A program made the translations under genes and the position numbers. 64,000 bases of DNA from Methylotenera mobilis 13. GTDB taxonomy: Bacteria; Pseudomonadota; Gammaproteobacteria; Burkholderiales; Methylophilaceae. The notes under the pieces are model-generated. The model searched no databases and was not told the origin of the DNA. It saw nothing but the letters and a program-made list of their open reading frames with translations. The DNA is taken from positions 595,362 through 659,361 of the forward strand of contig NZ_KB913035.1 of assembly GCF_000384255.1 (NCBI RefSeq), read 5' to 3'. Numbering within the stretch: position 1 is the stretch's first letter; each line of letters starts with the position of its first letter. This document shows positions 53,016 to 64,000 of this stretch, piece after piece.

Positions 53016-54364
53016 TGATGTTATCAGAAGCAGCAGCGGCATTAGGCGTAAAGCACGTGGGTGCTGATGTGCAATTTACCTCTGTGGGTAGTGATAGCCG
53101 CAATATTGTGGCGGGTCAGTTATTTGTGGCGCTTAAAGGTGCGAACTTTGATGGAAATACTTTTGCAAAAGAGGCACTAAAACTGGGTGCCGTGGCTGTG
53201 CTGGTTTCTGATAAGACCGTGCAAGTTGAACCTCGGTTGGTCGTTGCGGATACGAGACTTGCCTTGGGTGAGTTAGCTAAATACTGGCGCGGAAAATTTA
53301 ACGTTCCTGTGGTTGCAGTGACAGGAAGTAATGGCAAAACGACCACCAAGGAAATGCTGACGGCTATTTTAAGCGTTGCTAGTCAGGGGCGTGAGTATGT
53401 GCACGCGACCTATGGCAACTTAAATAACGATATTGGTCTGCCGCTGACCTTGCTCAAAATGAACCCAAGTCACCAATATGCTGTGCTTGAAATGGGCATG
53501 AACCATTTAGGTGAAATTGACTATTTAACACATATTACCAAACCCGATGTGGCGTTAATTAATAACGCAGGCATAGCGCATATTGGTGAGCTAGGCTCGC
53601 GTGACAATATTGCCAAGGCAAAGGGAGAGATTTTTGCCGGATTAAAGCATGACGGTATCGCCGTGATTAATGCAGATAGTCATTATGCTGGGTACTGGAA
53701 GTCACTAAACCCAAAAAGAAAAGTAGTGACTTTTGGTTTGAGTAAAGCAGAAAATGTAAGTGCACACTATCAAGCAGGTGAAGGTTTTAGCTTGATGACA
53801 TTGTCTACGCCAGTTGGTGAACTAAGCGTTAAGTTGAATGTGCAAGGTGAGCATAATATTAGTAATGCCTTAGCCGCAAGTGCAACGGCTTATGCCTTAG
53901 GTGTCTCGCTTGCTGATATTGGACGTGGCTTAGAAAGTTTCACAGGCGTATATGGACGCTTGGAGCGTAAAGCGGGTGCCAATGGGTCAGTTGTGATTGA
54001 CGATACGTATAACGCGAATCCAGACTCAATGAAAGCGGCTATTGATGTGCTGGCGAAGCTAACTGGCAAAAAACTGTTGATATTAGGTGATATGGGTGAA
54101 TTAGGCCCAGATGCGAAAAATATGCATACAGAAGTTGGGGCTTACGCCAAGGCCGCAGGCTTAACAACACTTTATTGTTTAGGTGATTTAAGTGTAGAGG
54201 CCGTGCGAAGTTTTGGAAGTGGTGCTGAGCATTTTGGCTCCCCTGAAGCCATCACTCAGGCTGTATTGCCACAACTTGAGACGGGCGTCACTGTGTTGGT
54301 TAAGGGTTCGCGTTTTATGCAAATGGAGCGTGTGGTGAATTTGTTAGTGGAAAACAAGAAGTAG
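53012..54364 (+). CDS. murF: UDP-MurNAc-tripeptide--D-Ala-D-Ala ligase MurF
   Basis: Adds D-Ala-D-Ala to the peptide. 450 residues with the ATP loop AVTGSNGKTTTKEM, MGMNHLGEI and DDTYNANPDSM, all characteristic of MurF. It follows murE with a 4-bp overlap and precedes mraY by 18 bp, a gap with the ribosome binding site GGGAG. Confidence 0.97.
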   Translation: MMMLSEAAAALGVKHVGADVQFTSVGSDSRNIVAGQLFVALKGANFDGNTFAKEALKLGAVAVLVSDKTVQVEPRLVVADTRLALGELAKYWRGKFNVPVVAVTGSNGKTTTKEMLTAILSVASQGREYVHATYGNLNNDIGLPLTLLKMNPSHQYAVLEMGMNHLGEIDYLTHITKPDVALINNAGIAHIGELGSRDNIAKAKGEIFAGLKHDGIAVINADSHYAGYWKSLNPKRKVVTFGLSKAENVSAHYQAGEGFSLMTLSTPVGELSVKLNVQGEHNISNALAASATAYALGVSLADIGRGLESFTGVYGRLERKAGANGSVVIDDTYNANPDSMKAAIDVLAKLTGKKLLILGDMGELGPDAKNMHTEVGAYAKAAGLTTLYCLGDLSVEAVRSFGSGAEHFGSPEAITQAVLPQLETGVTVLVKGSRFMQMERVVNLLVENKK

Positions 54365-54382
54365 CGAATTGGGAGACAAAAA

Positions 54383-55486
54383 ATGTTACTAGAACTAGCA
54401 CAATGGTTAGCACATGATATTCGTGGGTTTAATGTATTTAACTACATTACCTTGCGTGCAGTTTTAGCCACGCTGACTGCTTTATTGATTTCATTGATGG
54501 TAGGGCCAACCTTAATTCGTAAATTGACCCAATATAAAGTGGGTCAGGCCGTGCGTGATGATGGACCACAAACGCATTTGATTAAAGCGGGTACACCAAC
54601 CATGGGTGGCGCATTGATTTTGGTGTCAATCGCGATATCAACTTTGTTATGGGCTGATTTAAGTAATCGATTTGTTTGGGTGGTGCTGTTTACGACACTA
54701 GGTTTTGGCATTATTGGCTGGGTGGATGACTGGCGCAAAGTGGTACACCGTAACCCTAAAGGCTTATCAGCTAAAGAGAAGTATTTTTGGCAGTCAGTGG
54801 TTGGTTTAAGCGTTGCTGTGTTCTTGCAGCAAACAGCTGTTACACCAGCAGAAACGACCTTGCTGATTCCATTCTTTAAGAATCTAGCCATTCCACTGAG
54901 TGGCTTGGCTTTTATTGTGCTGACCTATCTTGTGGTGGTTGGTAGCAGTAATGCAGTGAATCTCACTGATGGTTTAGATGGTTTAGCGATTATGCCAACC
55001 GTGATGGTCGCGGGTGCGTTAGCGATTTTTGCGTATGTGACTGGCCACTTATATTTCTCTAAATACTTAAGTATTGCTTACGTGCCAGGCGCAGGTGAAT
55101 TGACTGTGTTCTGTGCTGCCATGGTGGGCGCGGGCTTAGGCTTCCTTTGGTTTAATGCATATCCGGCTGAGGTATTTATGGGCGATGTTGGCGCGCTTGC
55201 ATTAGGTGCGGCCCTAGGGATTGTTGCGGTGGTGGTGCGTCAGGAAATCATCTTATTCATTATGGGTGGCGTGTTTGTGATGGAAACTTTGTCGGTAGCA
55301 GCACAGGTGACTTATTTTAAATATACCAAGCATAAAACCGGTACGGGTAAGCGCATATTTTTGATGGCGCCGTTGCATCACCATTACGAGCAAAAAGGCT
55401 GGAAAGAGACGCAAGTCGTAGTGCGATTCTGGATCATTAGCATGATGTTGGTATTAATTGGTCTTGCCAGTCTGAAAATCAGGTAA
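54383..55486 (+). CDS. mraY: Phospho-MurNAc-pentapeptide translocase MraY
   Basis: Ten-helix membrane enzyme that attaches phospho-MurNAc-pentapeptide to undecaprenyl phosphate, forming lipid I. 367 residues. [10 protein letters not shown], the cytoplasmic DDWRK and PMGGALI-type (PTMGGALI) motifs, and the H-rich [15 protein letters not shown] near the C-terminus are all present. Confidence 0.98.
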   Translation: MLLELAQWLAHDIRGFNVFNYITLRAVLATLTALLISLMVGPTLIRKLTQYKVGQAVRDDGPQTHLIKAGTPTMGGALILVSIAISTLLWADLSNRFVWVVLFTTLGFGIIGWVDDWRKVVHRNPKGLSAKEKYFWQSVVGLSVAVFLQQTAVTPAETTLLIPFFKNLAIPLSGLAFIVLTYLVVVGSSNAVNLTDGLDGLAIMPTVMVAGALAIFAYVTGHLYFSKYLSIAYVPGAGELTVFCAAMVGAGLGFLWFNAYPAEVFMGDVGALALGAALGIVAVVVRQEIILFIMGGVFVMETLSVAAQVTYFKYTKHKTGTGKRIFLMAPLHHHYEQKGWKETQVVVRFWIISMMLVLIGLASLKIR

Positions 55487-55489
55487 TTA

Positions 55490-56860
55490 GTGAAATTAAA
55501 CATGCAAATTGCGTTAAAAGACAAAAATGTATTAGTGCTTGGCCTCGGCGATACCGGGTTGTCGGCATTGCGCTGGCTAAATAGCCAAGGCGCCTGCTTG
55601 TCTGTAGCAGATACTCGTGCAGTGCCGCCTGGGCTGGATACACTGAAAGTGGAGTTGCCTGACGCGATTGTGTATACCGGTGCGTTGAAACCAGCTGTGT
55701 TTGACGGTGTGGATTTGGTTGTGATTAGCCCTGGTGTAGCACTGAGTGAGCCTGAAATACAAGCTGCAATTGAGCGTGGTGTGAAGGTGGTGGGGGACGT
55801 TGAGTTGTTTGCGCAATATCGTCCAGCCAGTGCTAAGTTGATTGCGATTACAGGAGCTAATGGCAAAACCACAGTGACTACCTTGGTTGGTGAAATGTGC
55901 AAGGCTGCTGGTTTAAAGACTATTGTCGCTGGCAACATTGGTTTGCCAGTACTTGATACCTTAAGTATGGAAGCACCAGATGTTTATGTGCTGGAGCTTT
56001 CTAGCTTTCAGTTAGAAACAACCAATAGTTTGTTAGCAGATGTAGCCACCATGTTGAATTTATCTGAAGACCATATGGATAGATATGACAGCATGCAAAG
56101 TTATGCTGTGGCTAAAGCGCATATTTTTTACCAAGCAAAATTACAGGTATTAAACCGCGATGATGCATGGAGCATGATGATGTCACGCGCTAAGTTGGCA
56201 CAAGTGACATTTGGCTTAGATGCACCAGAAGATGAACAAAGCTATGGGATTAGACAAGCGGATGGTGAGGCTTGGTTGAGCTATGGCAAGCAAGATTTGA
56301 TGAATGTTAGCGATCTTAAAATCGCTGGTTTGCATAATGCAAGTAATGCGTTGGCTGCTATGGCACTTTGCCGTGGCATTGGTTTGGAGTTTGCGCCGAT
56401 TATTCAGACTTTATATAACTTTAAAGGTTTGCCGCACCGTGTGGAGTGGGTCGCCAATATTGATGACGTTGATTATTACGATGACTCAAAAGGCACTAAT
56501 GTTGGAGCAACCTGCGCAGCCTTATCAGGCTTGTCGCAAAAAGTTGTGTTGATTGCCGGTGGTGATGGCAAGGGGCAAGACTTTTCGCCACTTAAAGAGG
56601 CAGTGAGTGCTAACGCACGTGCGGTAGTGTTAATTGGTAGGGATGCGCCGTTAATTGACGCCGAGCTGTTATCAACTAATGTGCCGTTGTATCACGCGGC
56701 GGATCTGCCAGAGGCCGTGACGATTGCTAAGAAAATGGCACAAACGGGTGATGCCGTACTGTTATCTCCAGCCTGCGCCAGCTTTGATATGTTTAAAAAC
56801 TATGTGCACCGCGCAGAAGTGTTTGTGGCAGCAGTGAAGCGTATGGAGCAGGCCATATGA
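55490..56860 (+). CDS. murD: UDP-MurNAc-L-Ala--D-Glu ligase MurD
   Basis: Adds D-glutamate to UDP-MurNAc-L-Ala. 456 residues. The ATP loop [10 protein letters not shown], the LSSFQLE segment and [11 protein letters not shown] are present. The GTG start codon at 55490 overlaps little with the preceding gene (3 bp gap); a later ATG at 55502 is an alternative start. It lies between mraY and ftsW. Confidence 0.96.
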   Translation: MKLNMQIALKDKNVLVLGLGDTGLSALRWLNSQGACLSVADTRAVPPGLDTLKVELPDAIVYTGALKPAVFDGVDLVVISPGVALSEPEIQAAIERGVKVVGDVELFAQYRPASAKLIAITGANGKTTVTTLVGEMCKAAGLKTIVAGNIGLPVLDTLSMEAPDVYVLELSSFQLETTNSLLADVATMLNLSEDHMDRYDSMQSYAVAKAHIFYQAKLQVLNRDDAWSMMMSRAKLAQVTFGLDAPEDEQSYGIRQADGEAWLSYGKQDLMNVSDLKIAGLHNASNALAAMALCRGIGLEFAPIIQTLYNFKGLPHRVEWVANIDDVDYYDDSKGTNVGATCAALSGLSQKVVLIAGGDGKGQDFSPLKEAVSANARAVVLIGRDAPLIDAELLSTNVPLYHAADLPEAVTIAKKMAQTGDAVLLSPACASFDMFKNYVHRAEVFVAAVKRMEQAI

Positions 56861-58020
56861 TTACCACGATGCTAAACCGTGACCGCATCAACTCCCCTAG
56901 CTACGATCAAAGCTTGCTATGGGTGACATTGATTCTGCTAGGGATTGGTTTGGTGATGGTGTATTCAGCATCGATTGCAATTGCTGAGTCAGATAAAGCA
57001 CTTGGTTATAACAGTAGTTATTACTTGGTACGTCAAACGATATTTTTGATAGTGAGTTTAACTGCTGGGTTTATTGCATTTAACGTACCGATGGCGTGGT
57101 GGCAAAAAATGGCGCCGTATTTGTTTTTGTTGGGTTTGGCATTGTTGGTATTAGTGTTGATACCAGGTATTGGCAAGGTAGTGGGTGGCAGTCGCCGTTG
57201 GTTGTCATTGTTTGTAATTAACCTACAGCCCTCTGAGTTTATGAAGCTATTCGCCGCCATGTACGTGGCAGATTACACCGTGCGTAAGGCTGCGGTGATG
57301 GATAGCTTCACCAAAGGCTTTATGCCGATGCTGTTTGTGATGTTGCTTGTTGGCGGCCTGTTATTAAATGAGCCTGATTTTGGTGCGTTTGCTGTGATTG
57401 CCGCAATATCAATCTCCATTTTGTGGTTAGGCGGTATTAACGCAAGAATTTTTGGCGGCTTGATTGTGTTGCTAGTGGTTGGTTTTGTGTTCCTGATTTG
57501 GAGCTCACCTTATCGTCTAGAGCGTGTGATTGGCTTTATGGATCCATGGGCAGATCCATATGGTAAAGGATACCAACTCTCACATGCATTAATCGCCTTT
57601 GGTCGCGGTGAGTGGTTTGGTGTGGGCTTAGGTGCCAGTGTGGAGAAATTACTTTATCTGCCAGAAGCGCATACAGACTTCTTACTAGCGGTGATTGCTG
57701 AAGAATTAGGCTTTATTGGTGTACTAACTGTGATTGGCCTATTTGTATGGATATTAATGCGTGCGTTTGGGATTGCTAAAGAAGCAATTGAAAATGAACG
57801 CTACTTCTCAGCTTTGTTGGCACAGGGTTTAGGGGTCTGGATTGGTGTGCAAAGCATTATCAATATGGGTGTGAACATGGGCTTGTTGCCAACCAAAGGG
57901 TTGACGCTACCTTTAATGTCGTTCGGTGGTAGTGGCATTTTGGCTAACTGCGTTGCACTTGCCATATTGCTACGTATTGATTTTGAGAACCGTCGACTTC
58001 AAAAAGGGCTGCCAGCATGA
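56857..58020 (+). CDS. ftsW: Septal peptidoglycan polymerase FtsW
   Basis: A 387-residue SEDS-family membrane glycosyltransferase with about ten helices. YSASIAIAE after the first helix, [42 protein letters not shown] and [10 protein letters not shown] are conserved. It polymerises lipid II at the septum together with FtsI. It overlaps murD and murG by 4 bp. Confidence 0.97.
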   Translation: MITTMLNRDRINSPSYDQSLLWVTLILLGIGLVMVYSASIAIAESDKALGYNSSYYLVRQTIFLIVSLTAGFIAFNVPMAWWQKMAPYLFLLGLALLVLVLIPGIGKVVGGSRRWLSLFVINLQPSEFMKLFAAMYVADYTVRKAAVMDSFTKGFMPMLFVMLLVGGLLLNEPDFGAFAVIAAISISILWLGGINARIFGGLIVLLVVGFVFLIWSSPYRLERVIGFMDPWADPYGKGYQLSHALIAFGRGEWFGVGLGASVEKLLYLPEAHTDFLLAVIAEELGFIGVLTVIGLFVWILMRAFGIAKEAIENERYFSALLAQGLGVWIGVQSIINMGVNMGLLPTKGLTLPLMSFGGSGILANCVALAILLRIDFENRRLQKGLPA

Positions 58021-59108
58021 GTAAGGCAACAACCAAAACTTTGATGGTGATGGCTGGCGGTACTGGTGGACATGTCTATCCTGCTATGGCAGTGGCTGAT
58101 ACGTTGAAAAACGAAGGCTGGAATATCGTTTGGCTGTGTACGCAAGGCGGCATGGAAAACAAACTGATTGCGGACAAAGCTTACGATAAAGCCATGATTA
58201 CCATGCAAGGTGTGCGTGGCAATGGCCTATTAGGTTGGTTGTTATTGCCAGTGAAGTTGGTAAAAGCATTTAGCCAGAGCTTGAAAGCATTAAACCAGTA
58301 TCAACCAGATGTGGTGTTAGGCATGGGTGGTTTTGCAGCATTTCCAGGCGGATTGATGGCGAAATTGCAAGGTCTGCCATTGGTGATACATGAGCAGAAC
58401 TCAGTAGCTGGCTTAACAAATAAAGTATTGGCAAAAGTGGCTACACAGATTTTAGCTGCATTTCCCTCAGCATTTGGACAGAAAGCGCTATTGGTAGGTA
58501 ATCCTGTACGTGCGGATATTTCAGCGATAGCAGCGCCAGCGCAACGCTTTGCAAACAGAACAGATGCACTAAGGTTGTTGATTGTGGGTGGTAGCTTAGG
58601 CGCGCAAGCGTTGAATGAGGTGATTCCGCAAGCATTGGCAAAGTTACCAGCAGACCAACGTCCGCAAGTGGTACACCAAGCTGGCGTGAAGCATATTGAG
58701 GTATTGCAAAACAATTATAAGCAAGCAGGCGTTGTCGCAGATGCGCGTGCTTATATCGATGATATGGCAGCCATGTATGCATGGGCGGATTTTGTGATTT
58801 GTCGTTCAGGCGCGTTAACCGTGGCTGAGGTTTCAACTGCGGGTTTGGGCTCGCTAATGGTGCCGTTCCCTTTTGCGGTAGACGACCACCAAACAGGCAA
58901 CGCCCAATACTTAGCAGATGCAGGCGCCACAATATTGGTGCAACAAAAAGAATTGAGTGTAGAGAAATTGACGCAGATATTAAAAGAATTGAATCGTGAA
59001 AAATGCCTAGAAATGGCTAAAAAAGCACGCGCATTAGGCAAACCAGAAGCTACCGCCGATGTTGCAAAAATTTGCGTACAAATGGCAGTGCAAGGAGGTG
59101 CAGAATGA
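58017..59108 (+). CDS. murG: UDP-GlcNAc transferase MurG
   Basis: Converts lipid I to lipid II at the inner face of the membrane. 363 residues. [18 protein letters not shown] at the start, [32 protein letters not shown] and [10 protein letters not shown] are all family motifs. It overlaps ftsW and murC. Confidence 0.98.
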   Translation: MSKATTKTLMVMAGGTGGHVYPAMAVADTLKNEGWNIVWLCTQGGMENKLIADKAYDKAMITMQGVRGNGLLGWLLLPVKLVKAFSQSLKALNQYQPDVVLGMGGFAAFPGGLMAKLQGLPLVIHEQNSVAGLTNKVLAKVATQILAAFPSAFGQKALLVGNPVRADISAIAAPAQRFANRTDALRLLIVGGSLGAQALNEVIPQALAKLPADQRPQVVHQAGVKHIEVLQNNYKQAGVVADARAYIDDMAAMYAWADFVICRSGALTVAEVSTAGLGSLMVPFPFAVDDHQTGNAQYLADAGATILVQQKELSVEKLTQILKELNREKCLEMAKKARALGKPEATADVAKICVQMAVQGGAE

Positions 59109-60550
59109 AACATAAAGTAAAAAATATCCATTTTGTTGGGATAGGCGGCTCAGGCATGAGCGGGATTGCTGAAGTGCTCATTAACTTGGACTTCAACGTC
59201 AGTGGTTCGGACTTAGCCTCTAATGCAACGACCAAACGCTTGGTTGCCTTTGGTGCAACGGTTTACCAAGGTCATGAAGCAGGAAATGTGAAAGATGCTG
59301 ATGTGGTTGTGGTGTCATCTGCGGTAAATGAGGCCAACCCTGAGGTTAAAGCGGCACGAGAGAAAAAAATTCCAGTGGTGCCACGTGCGCTCATGCTGGC
59401 GGAACTCATGCGTTTTAAACAGGGCATCGCTGTAGCTGGCACACATGGCAAAACGACCACGACTAGCTTAATCGCCAGTATCTTGGCAGAAGCAGGCATG
59501 GATCCAACTTTTGTGATTGGTGGAAAATTAGAAGCAGCCAATGCTAATGCCAAACTGGGAACAGGTGAATATATTGTTGCTGAGGCAGATGAGTCCGATG
59601 CTTCATTTTTACACCTAACACCTGTGATGGCAGTGGTCACCAATATTGACCAAGATCACATGGATACCTATGAACACAGCTTTGAAAAACTAAAAAGTGC
59701 GTTTGTAGAGTTTTTACAGCAATTGCCGTTCTGGGGCATGGCAGTGGTGTGTGTAGATGATGCCAATATCCGCGAAATACTACCACGCGTGACTAAGCCA
59801 GTGATGACCTATGGCTTGAGTGAAGATGCGCGCATCCGTGCTAAGAATGTGCGCGCCGATGATGGCAAGATGCACTTCACTGTACAACGCATTAACGGCG
59901 TGACGACTGAGTTTGATGTGACCTTGAATTTACCAGGTAACCATTATGTATTAAACGCGTTGGCCGCGATTGCGATTGCTAGTGAATTGAATGTGCCGGA
60001 TGCTGCCATCATTAAAGCCTTAAAAGAATTTAAGGGTGTGGGTAGACGTTTTGAGCGCTATGGTGAAGTGCCAGCAATGCCACGTAATGAAGCCAATCAT
60101 GGCACGTTTACATTGATTGATGATTATGGGCACCATCCTGTAGAGATGCAGGCGGTGATCGCAGCTGCGCGTGGCGCATTCCCAAATAGACGTTTAGTGA
60201 TGGCATTCCAGCCCCATCGTTATACGCGTACTAGAGATTGTTTTGAAGACTTTGTAAAAGTGCTGTCTAGTGCCGATGTTGTGTTGCTAACAGAGGTGTA
60301 CTCAGCGGGTGAGGCACCGATTGTTGCAGCCGATGCGCGCTCGCTAATACGGGCGATTCGTGTCGCAGGCAAGGTGGAGCCTTTATTTGTAGAAATGACA
60401 GATGAATTGCCACAAGCCATTTTAGATGTTGCACATGCTGATGATGTGGTGATTGTGATGGGGGCGGGTTCGATAGGTCAGGTTGCGTTAAAGACCAAAG
60501 AGTTGCAGTTGAATAAGGTATCGCAATCAAAAGGAGTAGCTGCTGCATGA
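59105..60550 (+). CDS. murC: UDP-MurNAc--L-alanine ligase MurC
   Basis: First amino-acid ligase of the pathway. From ATG 59105, which overlaps the murG stop (ATGA), the protein is 481 residues: [17 protein letters not shown], the ATP loop [23 protein letters not shown] and [10 protein letters not shown]. An upstream start at 59072 lies inside murG and is unlikely. Confidence 0.97.
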   Translation: MKHKVKNIHFVGIGGSGMSGIAEVLINLDFNVSGSDLASNATTKRLVAFGATVYQGHEAGNVKDADVVVVSSAVNEANPEVKAAREKKIPVVPRALMLAELMRFKQGIAVAGTHGKTTTTSLIASILAEAGMDPTFVIGGKLEAANANAKLGTGEYIVAEADESDASFLHLTPVMAVVTNIDQDHMDTYEHSFEKLKSAFVEFLQQLPFWGMAVVCVDDANIREILPRVTKPVMTYGLSEDARIRAKNVRADDGKMHFTVQRINGVTTEFDVTLNLPGNHYVLNALAAIAIASELNVPDAAIIKALKEFKGVGRRFERYGEVPAMPRNEANHGTFTLIDDYGHHPVEMQAVIAAARGAFPNRRLVMAFQPHRYTRTRDCFEDFVKVLSSADVVLLTEVYSAGEAPIVAADARSLIRAIRVAGKVEPLFVEMTDELPQAILDVAHADDVVIVMGAGSIGQVALKTKELQLNKVSQSKGVAAA

Positions 60551-61437
60551 CTCAGCACACAGGAAAACTGCTTTTAAATGAGCCATTGGCGCGCTATACC
60601 AGTTGGCGCGTCGGAGGACGTGCGGATCAACTTTATATTCCAGCAGATTTGGAAGACTTACGTCATTTTTTACAAAGTCTGGATGAAGCTGAACCAATCT
60701 ACTTTATAGGTTTGGGATCAAACTTATTGGTACGAGATGGTGGTGTGCGCGGCACGGTAGTGTTGATGCATAACGTGTTAACTACACTACAAATGGATGG
60801 CGAAGCTGTCTATGTAGAAGCTGGTGTGACTTGTGCCAAATTAGCAAAATTTTGCGCTAAAGAAGCTAGGCAAGGCGCTGAGTTTTTTGCGGGGATCCCA
60901 GGTACTTTAGGTGGCGCACTAGCCATGAACGCAGGCTGTTATGGCAGTGAAACATGGAATGTAGTGAAGCGTGTAACGACGATTAATAAGCGAGGTGAGC
61001 TTAACACTCGAGATGCAGCTGAGTTTATTCCGAGCTATCGACATATTGATATGCCAGTGTCAGATGAGTGGTTTGTGGCAGCATGGTTAAGACTAGAGCA
61101 TGGCGATGCGCAAGAGTCGGCACAGAAAATTAAAGGATTGCTAGCAAAACGTCTTGCCGCTCAGCCATTGAATCAACCAAGCGCTGGTTCTACATTTAGG
61201 AATCCCCCGGGTGATTTTGCGGCAAGGCTAATAGAGGCGAGTGGATTAAAAGGCTACATCATTGGTGGTGCGCAAGTGTCTGAAAAGCATGCCAATTTTA
61301 TTGTCAACATTGGCGGTGCAAATGCTTTGGATATTGAACTGCTGATTCAGCACATGCGAGAAACTGTACTAGAAAAACAAGGGGTTGCACTTCAACAAGA
61401 AGTTAAAGTGCTAGGCGAATTAGAGGTAAGAGAATAA
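60547..61437 (+). CDS. murB: UDP-N-acetylenolpyruvoylglucosamine reductase MurB
   Basis: FAD/NADPH enzyme that makes UDP-MurNAc. 296 residues, type I-like length. [41 protein letters not shown] and [27 protein letters not shown] are typical. Overlaps murC (ATGA) and ddl (one base). Confidence 0.97.
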   Translation: MTQHTGKLLLNEPLARYTSWRVGGRADQLYIPADLEDLRHFLQSLDEAEPIYFIGLGSNLLVRDGGVRGTVVLMHNVLTTLQMDGEAVYVEAGVTCAKLAKFCAKEARQGAEFFAGIPGTLGGALAMNAGCYGSETWNVVKRVTTINKRGELNTRDAAEFIPSYRHIDMPVSDEWFVAAWLRLEHGDAQESAQKIKGLLAKRLAAQPLNQPSAGSTFRNPPGDFAARLIEASGLKGYIIGGAQVSEKHANFIVNIGGANALDIELLIQHMRETVLEKQGVALQQEVKVLGELEVRE

Positions 61438-62342
61438 TGCAGGGTTTTGGAAAAGTAGCAGTGTTGTTAGGTGGTAAGTCTGGCGAACGTGAAGTTTCGC
61501 TTAAAAGTGGCGCGGCTGTGCTTGCAGCATTGCAAAGACAAGGGGTTGATGCCCATGCGTTCGACCCTGCCACAAGACCATTACACGATTTAGAGTCATT
61601 TGATTTAGCCATGATTTCATTGCATGGGCGTTTTGGTGAAGATGGTGCGATGCAAGGGGCTTTGGAGTTATTAGGTATTCCATACACGGGTAGTGGTGTG
61701 ATGGCATCCGCGATTGGTATGGATAAATGGCGCACCAAAATGATGTGGTCAGCAGCTGGGGTGAGCACTCCAGCATTTGAAGTAGTGACTGCAGATTCAG
61801 ATTTTGACGCGATTGAAAAAAAACTAGGTTTACCTTTGTTTGTAAAACCAGCCAATGAAGGCTCCAGCATTGGCATTAGTAAAGTAAAGCAGGCCGGTGG
61901 CCTTAAAGCGGCATATGAGTTAGCAGCTAAGTCTGACCCCTTAGTAATTGCTGAGCAATTTGTTGGCGGTGGTGAATACACCGTAGGTATTTTGGGTAAT
62001 CAAGCACTCCCGATTGTGCGCATAGTGCCAAAAAATGAATTTTATGATTTTGAAGCTAAATACTTGCGCGATGACACAGAGTACAGATGTCCATCTGGCT
62101 TGAGTGCAGAAAAAGAAGCACTTATCCAGCAAGAGGCATTGCTTGCATTTAATACGATAGGTTGCCAAGGCTGGGGGCGTGTAGATTTTTTAATGGATGA
62201 GGCAGGTAAGCACTACTTTTTAGAGGTGAACACTAGCCCAGGGATGACAGATCATAGTTTGGTACCAATGGCAGCGAAAGCCGCTGGTATTAGCTTTGAT
62301 GAGTTAGTGGTGAAGGTGTTGAGGTTGGCGCATGTGGGATAG
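61437..62342 (+). CDS. ddl: D-alanine--D-alanine ligase Ddl
   Basis: ATP-grasp enzyme that forms D-Ala-D-Ala. 301 residues (DdlB type). [60 protein letters not shown] and [19 protein letters not shown] are conserved. Its ATG overlaps the murB stop by one base. Confidence 0.97.
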   Translation: MQGFGKVAVLLGGKSGEREVSLKSGAAVLAALQRQGVDAHAFDPATRPLHDLESFDLAMISLHGRFGEDGAMQGALELLGIPYTGSGVMASAIGMDKWRTKMMWSAAGVSTPAFEVVTADSDFDAIEKKLGLPLFVKPANEGSSIGISKVKQAGGLKAAYELAAKSDPLVIAEQFVGGGEYTVGILGNQALPIVRIVPKNEFYDFEAKYLRDDTEYRCPSGLSAEKEALIQQEALLAFNTIGCQGWGRVDFLMDEAGKHYFLEVNTSPGMTDHSLVPMAAKAAGISFDELVVKVLRLAHVG

Positions 62343-63165
62343 GCCTGCATTACTCAACTGGATAGCAAACCTACTGTACGCATTAAGTATGGTGGCGGTG
62401 TTATATGCAGTGGTGTATGTAGTCGTGCATTTGCCGATTTTTCCACTTCGAGAAGTGAAGGTGGATGGAGAGCTGCGCCATGTAAGCCGTGAGCAGGTGA
62501 AACTGATTGTAGCAAAGCATTTAAAAGGCAATTTTTTTACGCTGGATTTAATTAATGCACGTGATGCGTTTGAAAAATTACCATGGGCCCGCAACGTAAG
62601 TGTGCGTCGTCGCTGGCCAGATAAATTGGAAGTAGTGATTGAAGAGCATCAAGCGCTTGCACGTTGGGGTAACACTGCATTGGTGAATAAGCAAGGAGAG
62701 CTATTTCATGCGGCTTCTAGTAGTGATTTGCCAGTATTTTATGGCCCAGACAATGGCGTGATTGAAGTGGCATCGCAATATGATGCTTTAAGCCAAGTGT
62801 TGAAAACCGCTAAGTTAGAAGTAGCTACGTTAGCGCTAACACCTAGACGCGCATGGCAGATTACAACAACCAACGGCATCGTGCTTGAACTGGGTCGAGT
62901 GGAGATGCAAGCAAGGCTAGAGAAGTTTGCCAATATTTATAGCAGTACATTGGTTGGCTTGAATAAAAAAATTGCATATGTGGATTTGCGTTATCCGAGT
63001 GGATTTGCGGTGCGCAGGCCCACCGAGGCGATTAGTACAGAAAAAGAAAAAGTTGCGAGTGTAGCAAGTGACCATCAAGCAACAGATATTGCCAGCAAAA
63101 AGACGGCTGACATAAAAGGTATTAAAAGCGAAGCAATAAAAAAACGCACGGGAACCGTGACCTAA
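62332..63165 (+). CDS. ftsQ: Cell division protein FtsQ
   Basis: A bitopic divisome protein. A membrane helix (~residues 8-33), a POTRA domain ([40 protein letters not shown]) and the FtsQ beta domain ([32 protein letters not shown]). It has a C-terminal tail of about 45 charged, Lys/Ser/Ala-rich residues beyond the FtsQ domain. The start overlaps ddl by 11 bp. Confidence 0.96.
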   Translation: MWDRPALLNWIANLLYALSMVAVLYAVVYVVVHLPIFPLREVKVDGELRHVSREQVKLIVAKHLKGNFFTLDLINARDAFEKLPWARNVSVRRRWPDKLEVVIEEHQALARWGNTALVNKQGELFHAASSSDLPVFYGPDNGVIEVASQYDALSQVLKTAKLEVATLALTPRRAWQITTTNGIVLELGRVEMQARLEKFANIYSSTLVGLNKKIAYVDLRYPSGFAVRRPTEAISTEKEKVASVASDHQATDIASKKTADIKGIKSEAIKKRTGTVT

Positions 63166-63184
63166 TTCACGGAAGGGATGAAGA

Positions 63185-64000
63185 ATGAGCAGAATAAAAG
63201 AAGATAAGAATTTGATTGTAGGCTTGGATATCGGCACATCTAAAATTGTGGCGATTGTTGCCGAGTTGCAGCCAGAAGGTACCTTAAAGGTGATTGGCTT
63301 AGGCCAGCATATTTCACGCGGTCTTAAAAAAGGCGTGGTCGTGAATATTGAATCTACGATGCAATCTATTCAGCGAGCTCTAGAAGAAGCTGAGCTGATG
63401 GCTGACTGCAAAATCAATAATGTCTATACCGGCATTGCAGGCAGCCATATCAAGAGCCTTAACTCACACGGTATGGTCAAGATTAAAGATGCTGAAGTCT
63501 CTCAAATGGATGTAGACCGTGTGATTGAAACCGCGCGCGCGATTGCATTGCCAGCAGACCAGCAAATTTTGCATATTCTCACTCAAGAATTCATTATCGA
63601 CGGCCAAGAAGACGTGCGCGAGCCATTAGGCATGAGCGGCATGAAGTTAGAAGTAAAAGTGCATATCGTGACTGGTGCCGTCGCTGCCGCCCAGAATATT
63701 GTGAAATGCATTAAGCGCTGCGGTATTGAAGTGAGTGATTTGATCTTACAGCCTTTGGCTTCAAGTCTTGCAGTGCTGACAGAAGATGAAAAAGAGCTAG
63801 GTGTTTGTTTGGTTGATATTGGTGGCGGTACTACCGATATCGCAGTATTCAAACAAGGGGCAATTCGCCATACCGCTGTGGTGCCAATCGCTGGCGACCA
63901 AATGACAAATGATGTGGCGGTTGCTTTCCGCACACCAACACAATCAGCAGAAGATATCAAGATTAAGCACGGTTGTGCATTACGCCAACTAGCAGACCCA
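63185..64000 (+). CDS. ftsA: Cell division protein FtsA (partial, runs off the window)
   Basis: Actin-like protein that tethers FtsZ to the membrane. 272 codons are present from ATG 63185, preceded by GGAAGG at 63171-63176. LIVGLDIGTSKIVAIVAEL, GIAGSHIKSLNSHG, ITGAVAAAQN-type (VTGAVAAAQN) and VDIGGGTTDIAVFKQG show the phosphate-1 and phosphate-2 loops. No stop is reached; ftsZ is expected next. Confidence 0.97.
   Translation, partial: MSRIKEDKNLIVGLDIGTSKIVAIVAELQPEGTLKVIGLGQHISRGLKKGVVVNIESTMQSIQRALEEAELMADCKINNVYTGIAGSHIKSLNSHGMVKIKDAEVSQMDVDRVIETARAIALPADQQILHILTQEFIIDGQEDVREPLGMSGMKLEVKVHIVTGAVAAAQNIVKCIKRCGIEVSDLILQPLASSLAVLTEDEKELGVCLVDIGGGTTDIAVFKQGAIRHTAVVPIAGDQMTNDVAVAFRTPTQSAEDIKIKHGCALRQLADP

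Noticed and set aside
55384-55938. A 184-residue minus-strand frame across the mraY-murD junction
   Set aside because: Antisense to two conserved genes; the translation shows no domain pattern.
58441-58932. A 163-residue minus-strand frame inside murG
   Set aside because: It is antisense to a certain gene, has low-complexity His/Leu-rich translation and no family resemblance.

Overview
The window looks like a chromosomal segment of a methylotrophic betaproteobacterium, most likely of the family Methylophilaceae (Methylotenera/Methylophilus type). The reasons are a lanthanide-type methanol dehydrogenase cluster (xoxF, xoxJ, two xoxG-like cytochromes), a formaldehyde-activating enzyme homologue, an NAD-dependent formate dehydrogenase (fds) operon, an AT-leaning base composition, and betaproteobacterial housekeeping neighbourhoods. 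The genus is inferred from gene content and protein style; no search was run. I see no prophage, transposase, integrase, CRISPR array or rRNA operon.

Layout. 1-2230: end of dnaG, then rpoD and tRNA-Ile2(CAU). 2358-8717: a photolyase/cryptochrome protein, a Fae homologue, a small Cys-rich protein, a decayed GAF/HD-GYP gene next to an intact CHASE-GGDEF diguanylate cyclase, and a sugar nucleotidyltransferase. 8815-12824 (minus): a TPR/2OG-oxygenase-like protein, a YihY-cNMP-binding fusion and proline iminopeptidase. 13017-19120: the xox cluster (xoxF, xoxJ, xoxG, a lipoprotein xoxG paralogue) followed by type II NADH dehydrogenase, with factor-independent terminators after xoxF, both cytochromes and the dehydrogenase. 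19145-24839 (minus): LplT-like transporter, PhoH, Bcp peroxiredoxin, a histidine kinase and TonB.

24940-33981 is a formate-oxidation module. moeA, mobA and moaA (molybdenum cofactor synthesis) run divergently from fdsGBA-fdhD-fdsD, so cofactor supply and the enzyme that uses it lie side by side. With the xox cluster this covers both ends of methanol oxidation: methanol to formaldehyde in the periplasm, and formate to CO2 plus NADH in the cytoplasm.

34072-46539 is housekeeping: a GT39-like glycosyltransferase, rpmE2, rho, trxA, a PilZ-like protein, a TlpA-like thioredoxin, the envelope block lpoA-yraN-BON lipoprotein divergent from rsmI, pyrC, and a small FlgC-like/YjfB pair. rnpB (RNase P RNA) follows, surrounded by an unusual family of short hairpin repeats. 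47748-64000 is the division and cell wall (dcw) cluster in canonical order (mraZ, rsmH, ftsL, ftsI, murE, murF, mraY, murD, ftsW, murG, murC, murB, ddl, ftsQ, ftsA, the last cut by the window edge). Its promoter carries three 10-bp-spaced TGGGN boxes expected to bind MraZ.

The points most worth following are the structured leader of xoxF, the tandem soluble/lipoprotein XoxG pair, the apparent CTG start of fdhD, the hairpin repeats around rnpB, the HD-GYP gene reduced to its two ends, and the FlgC-like/YjfB mini-operon.
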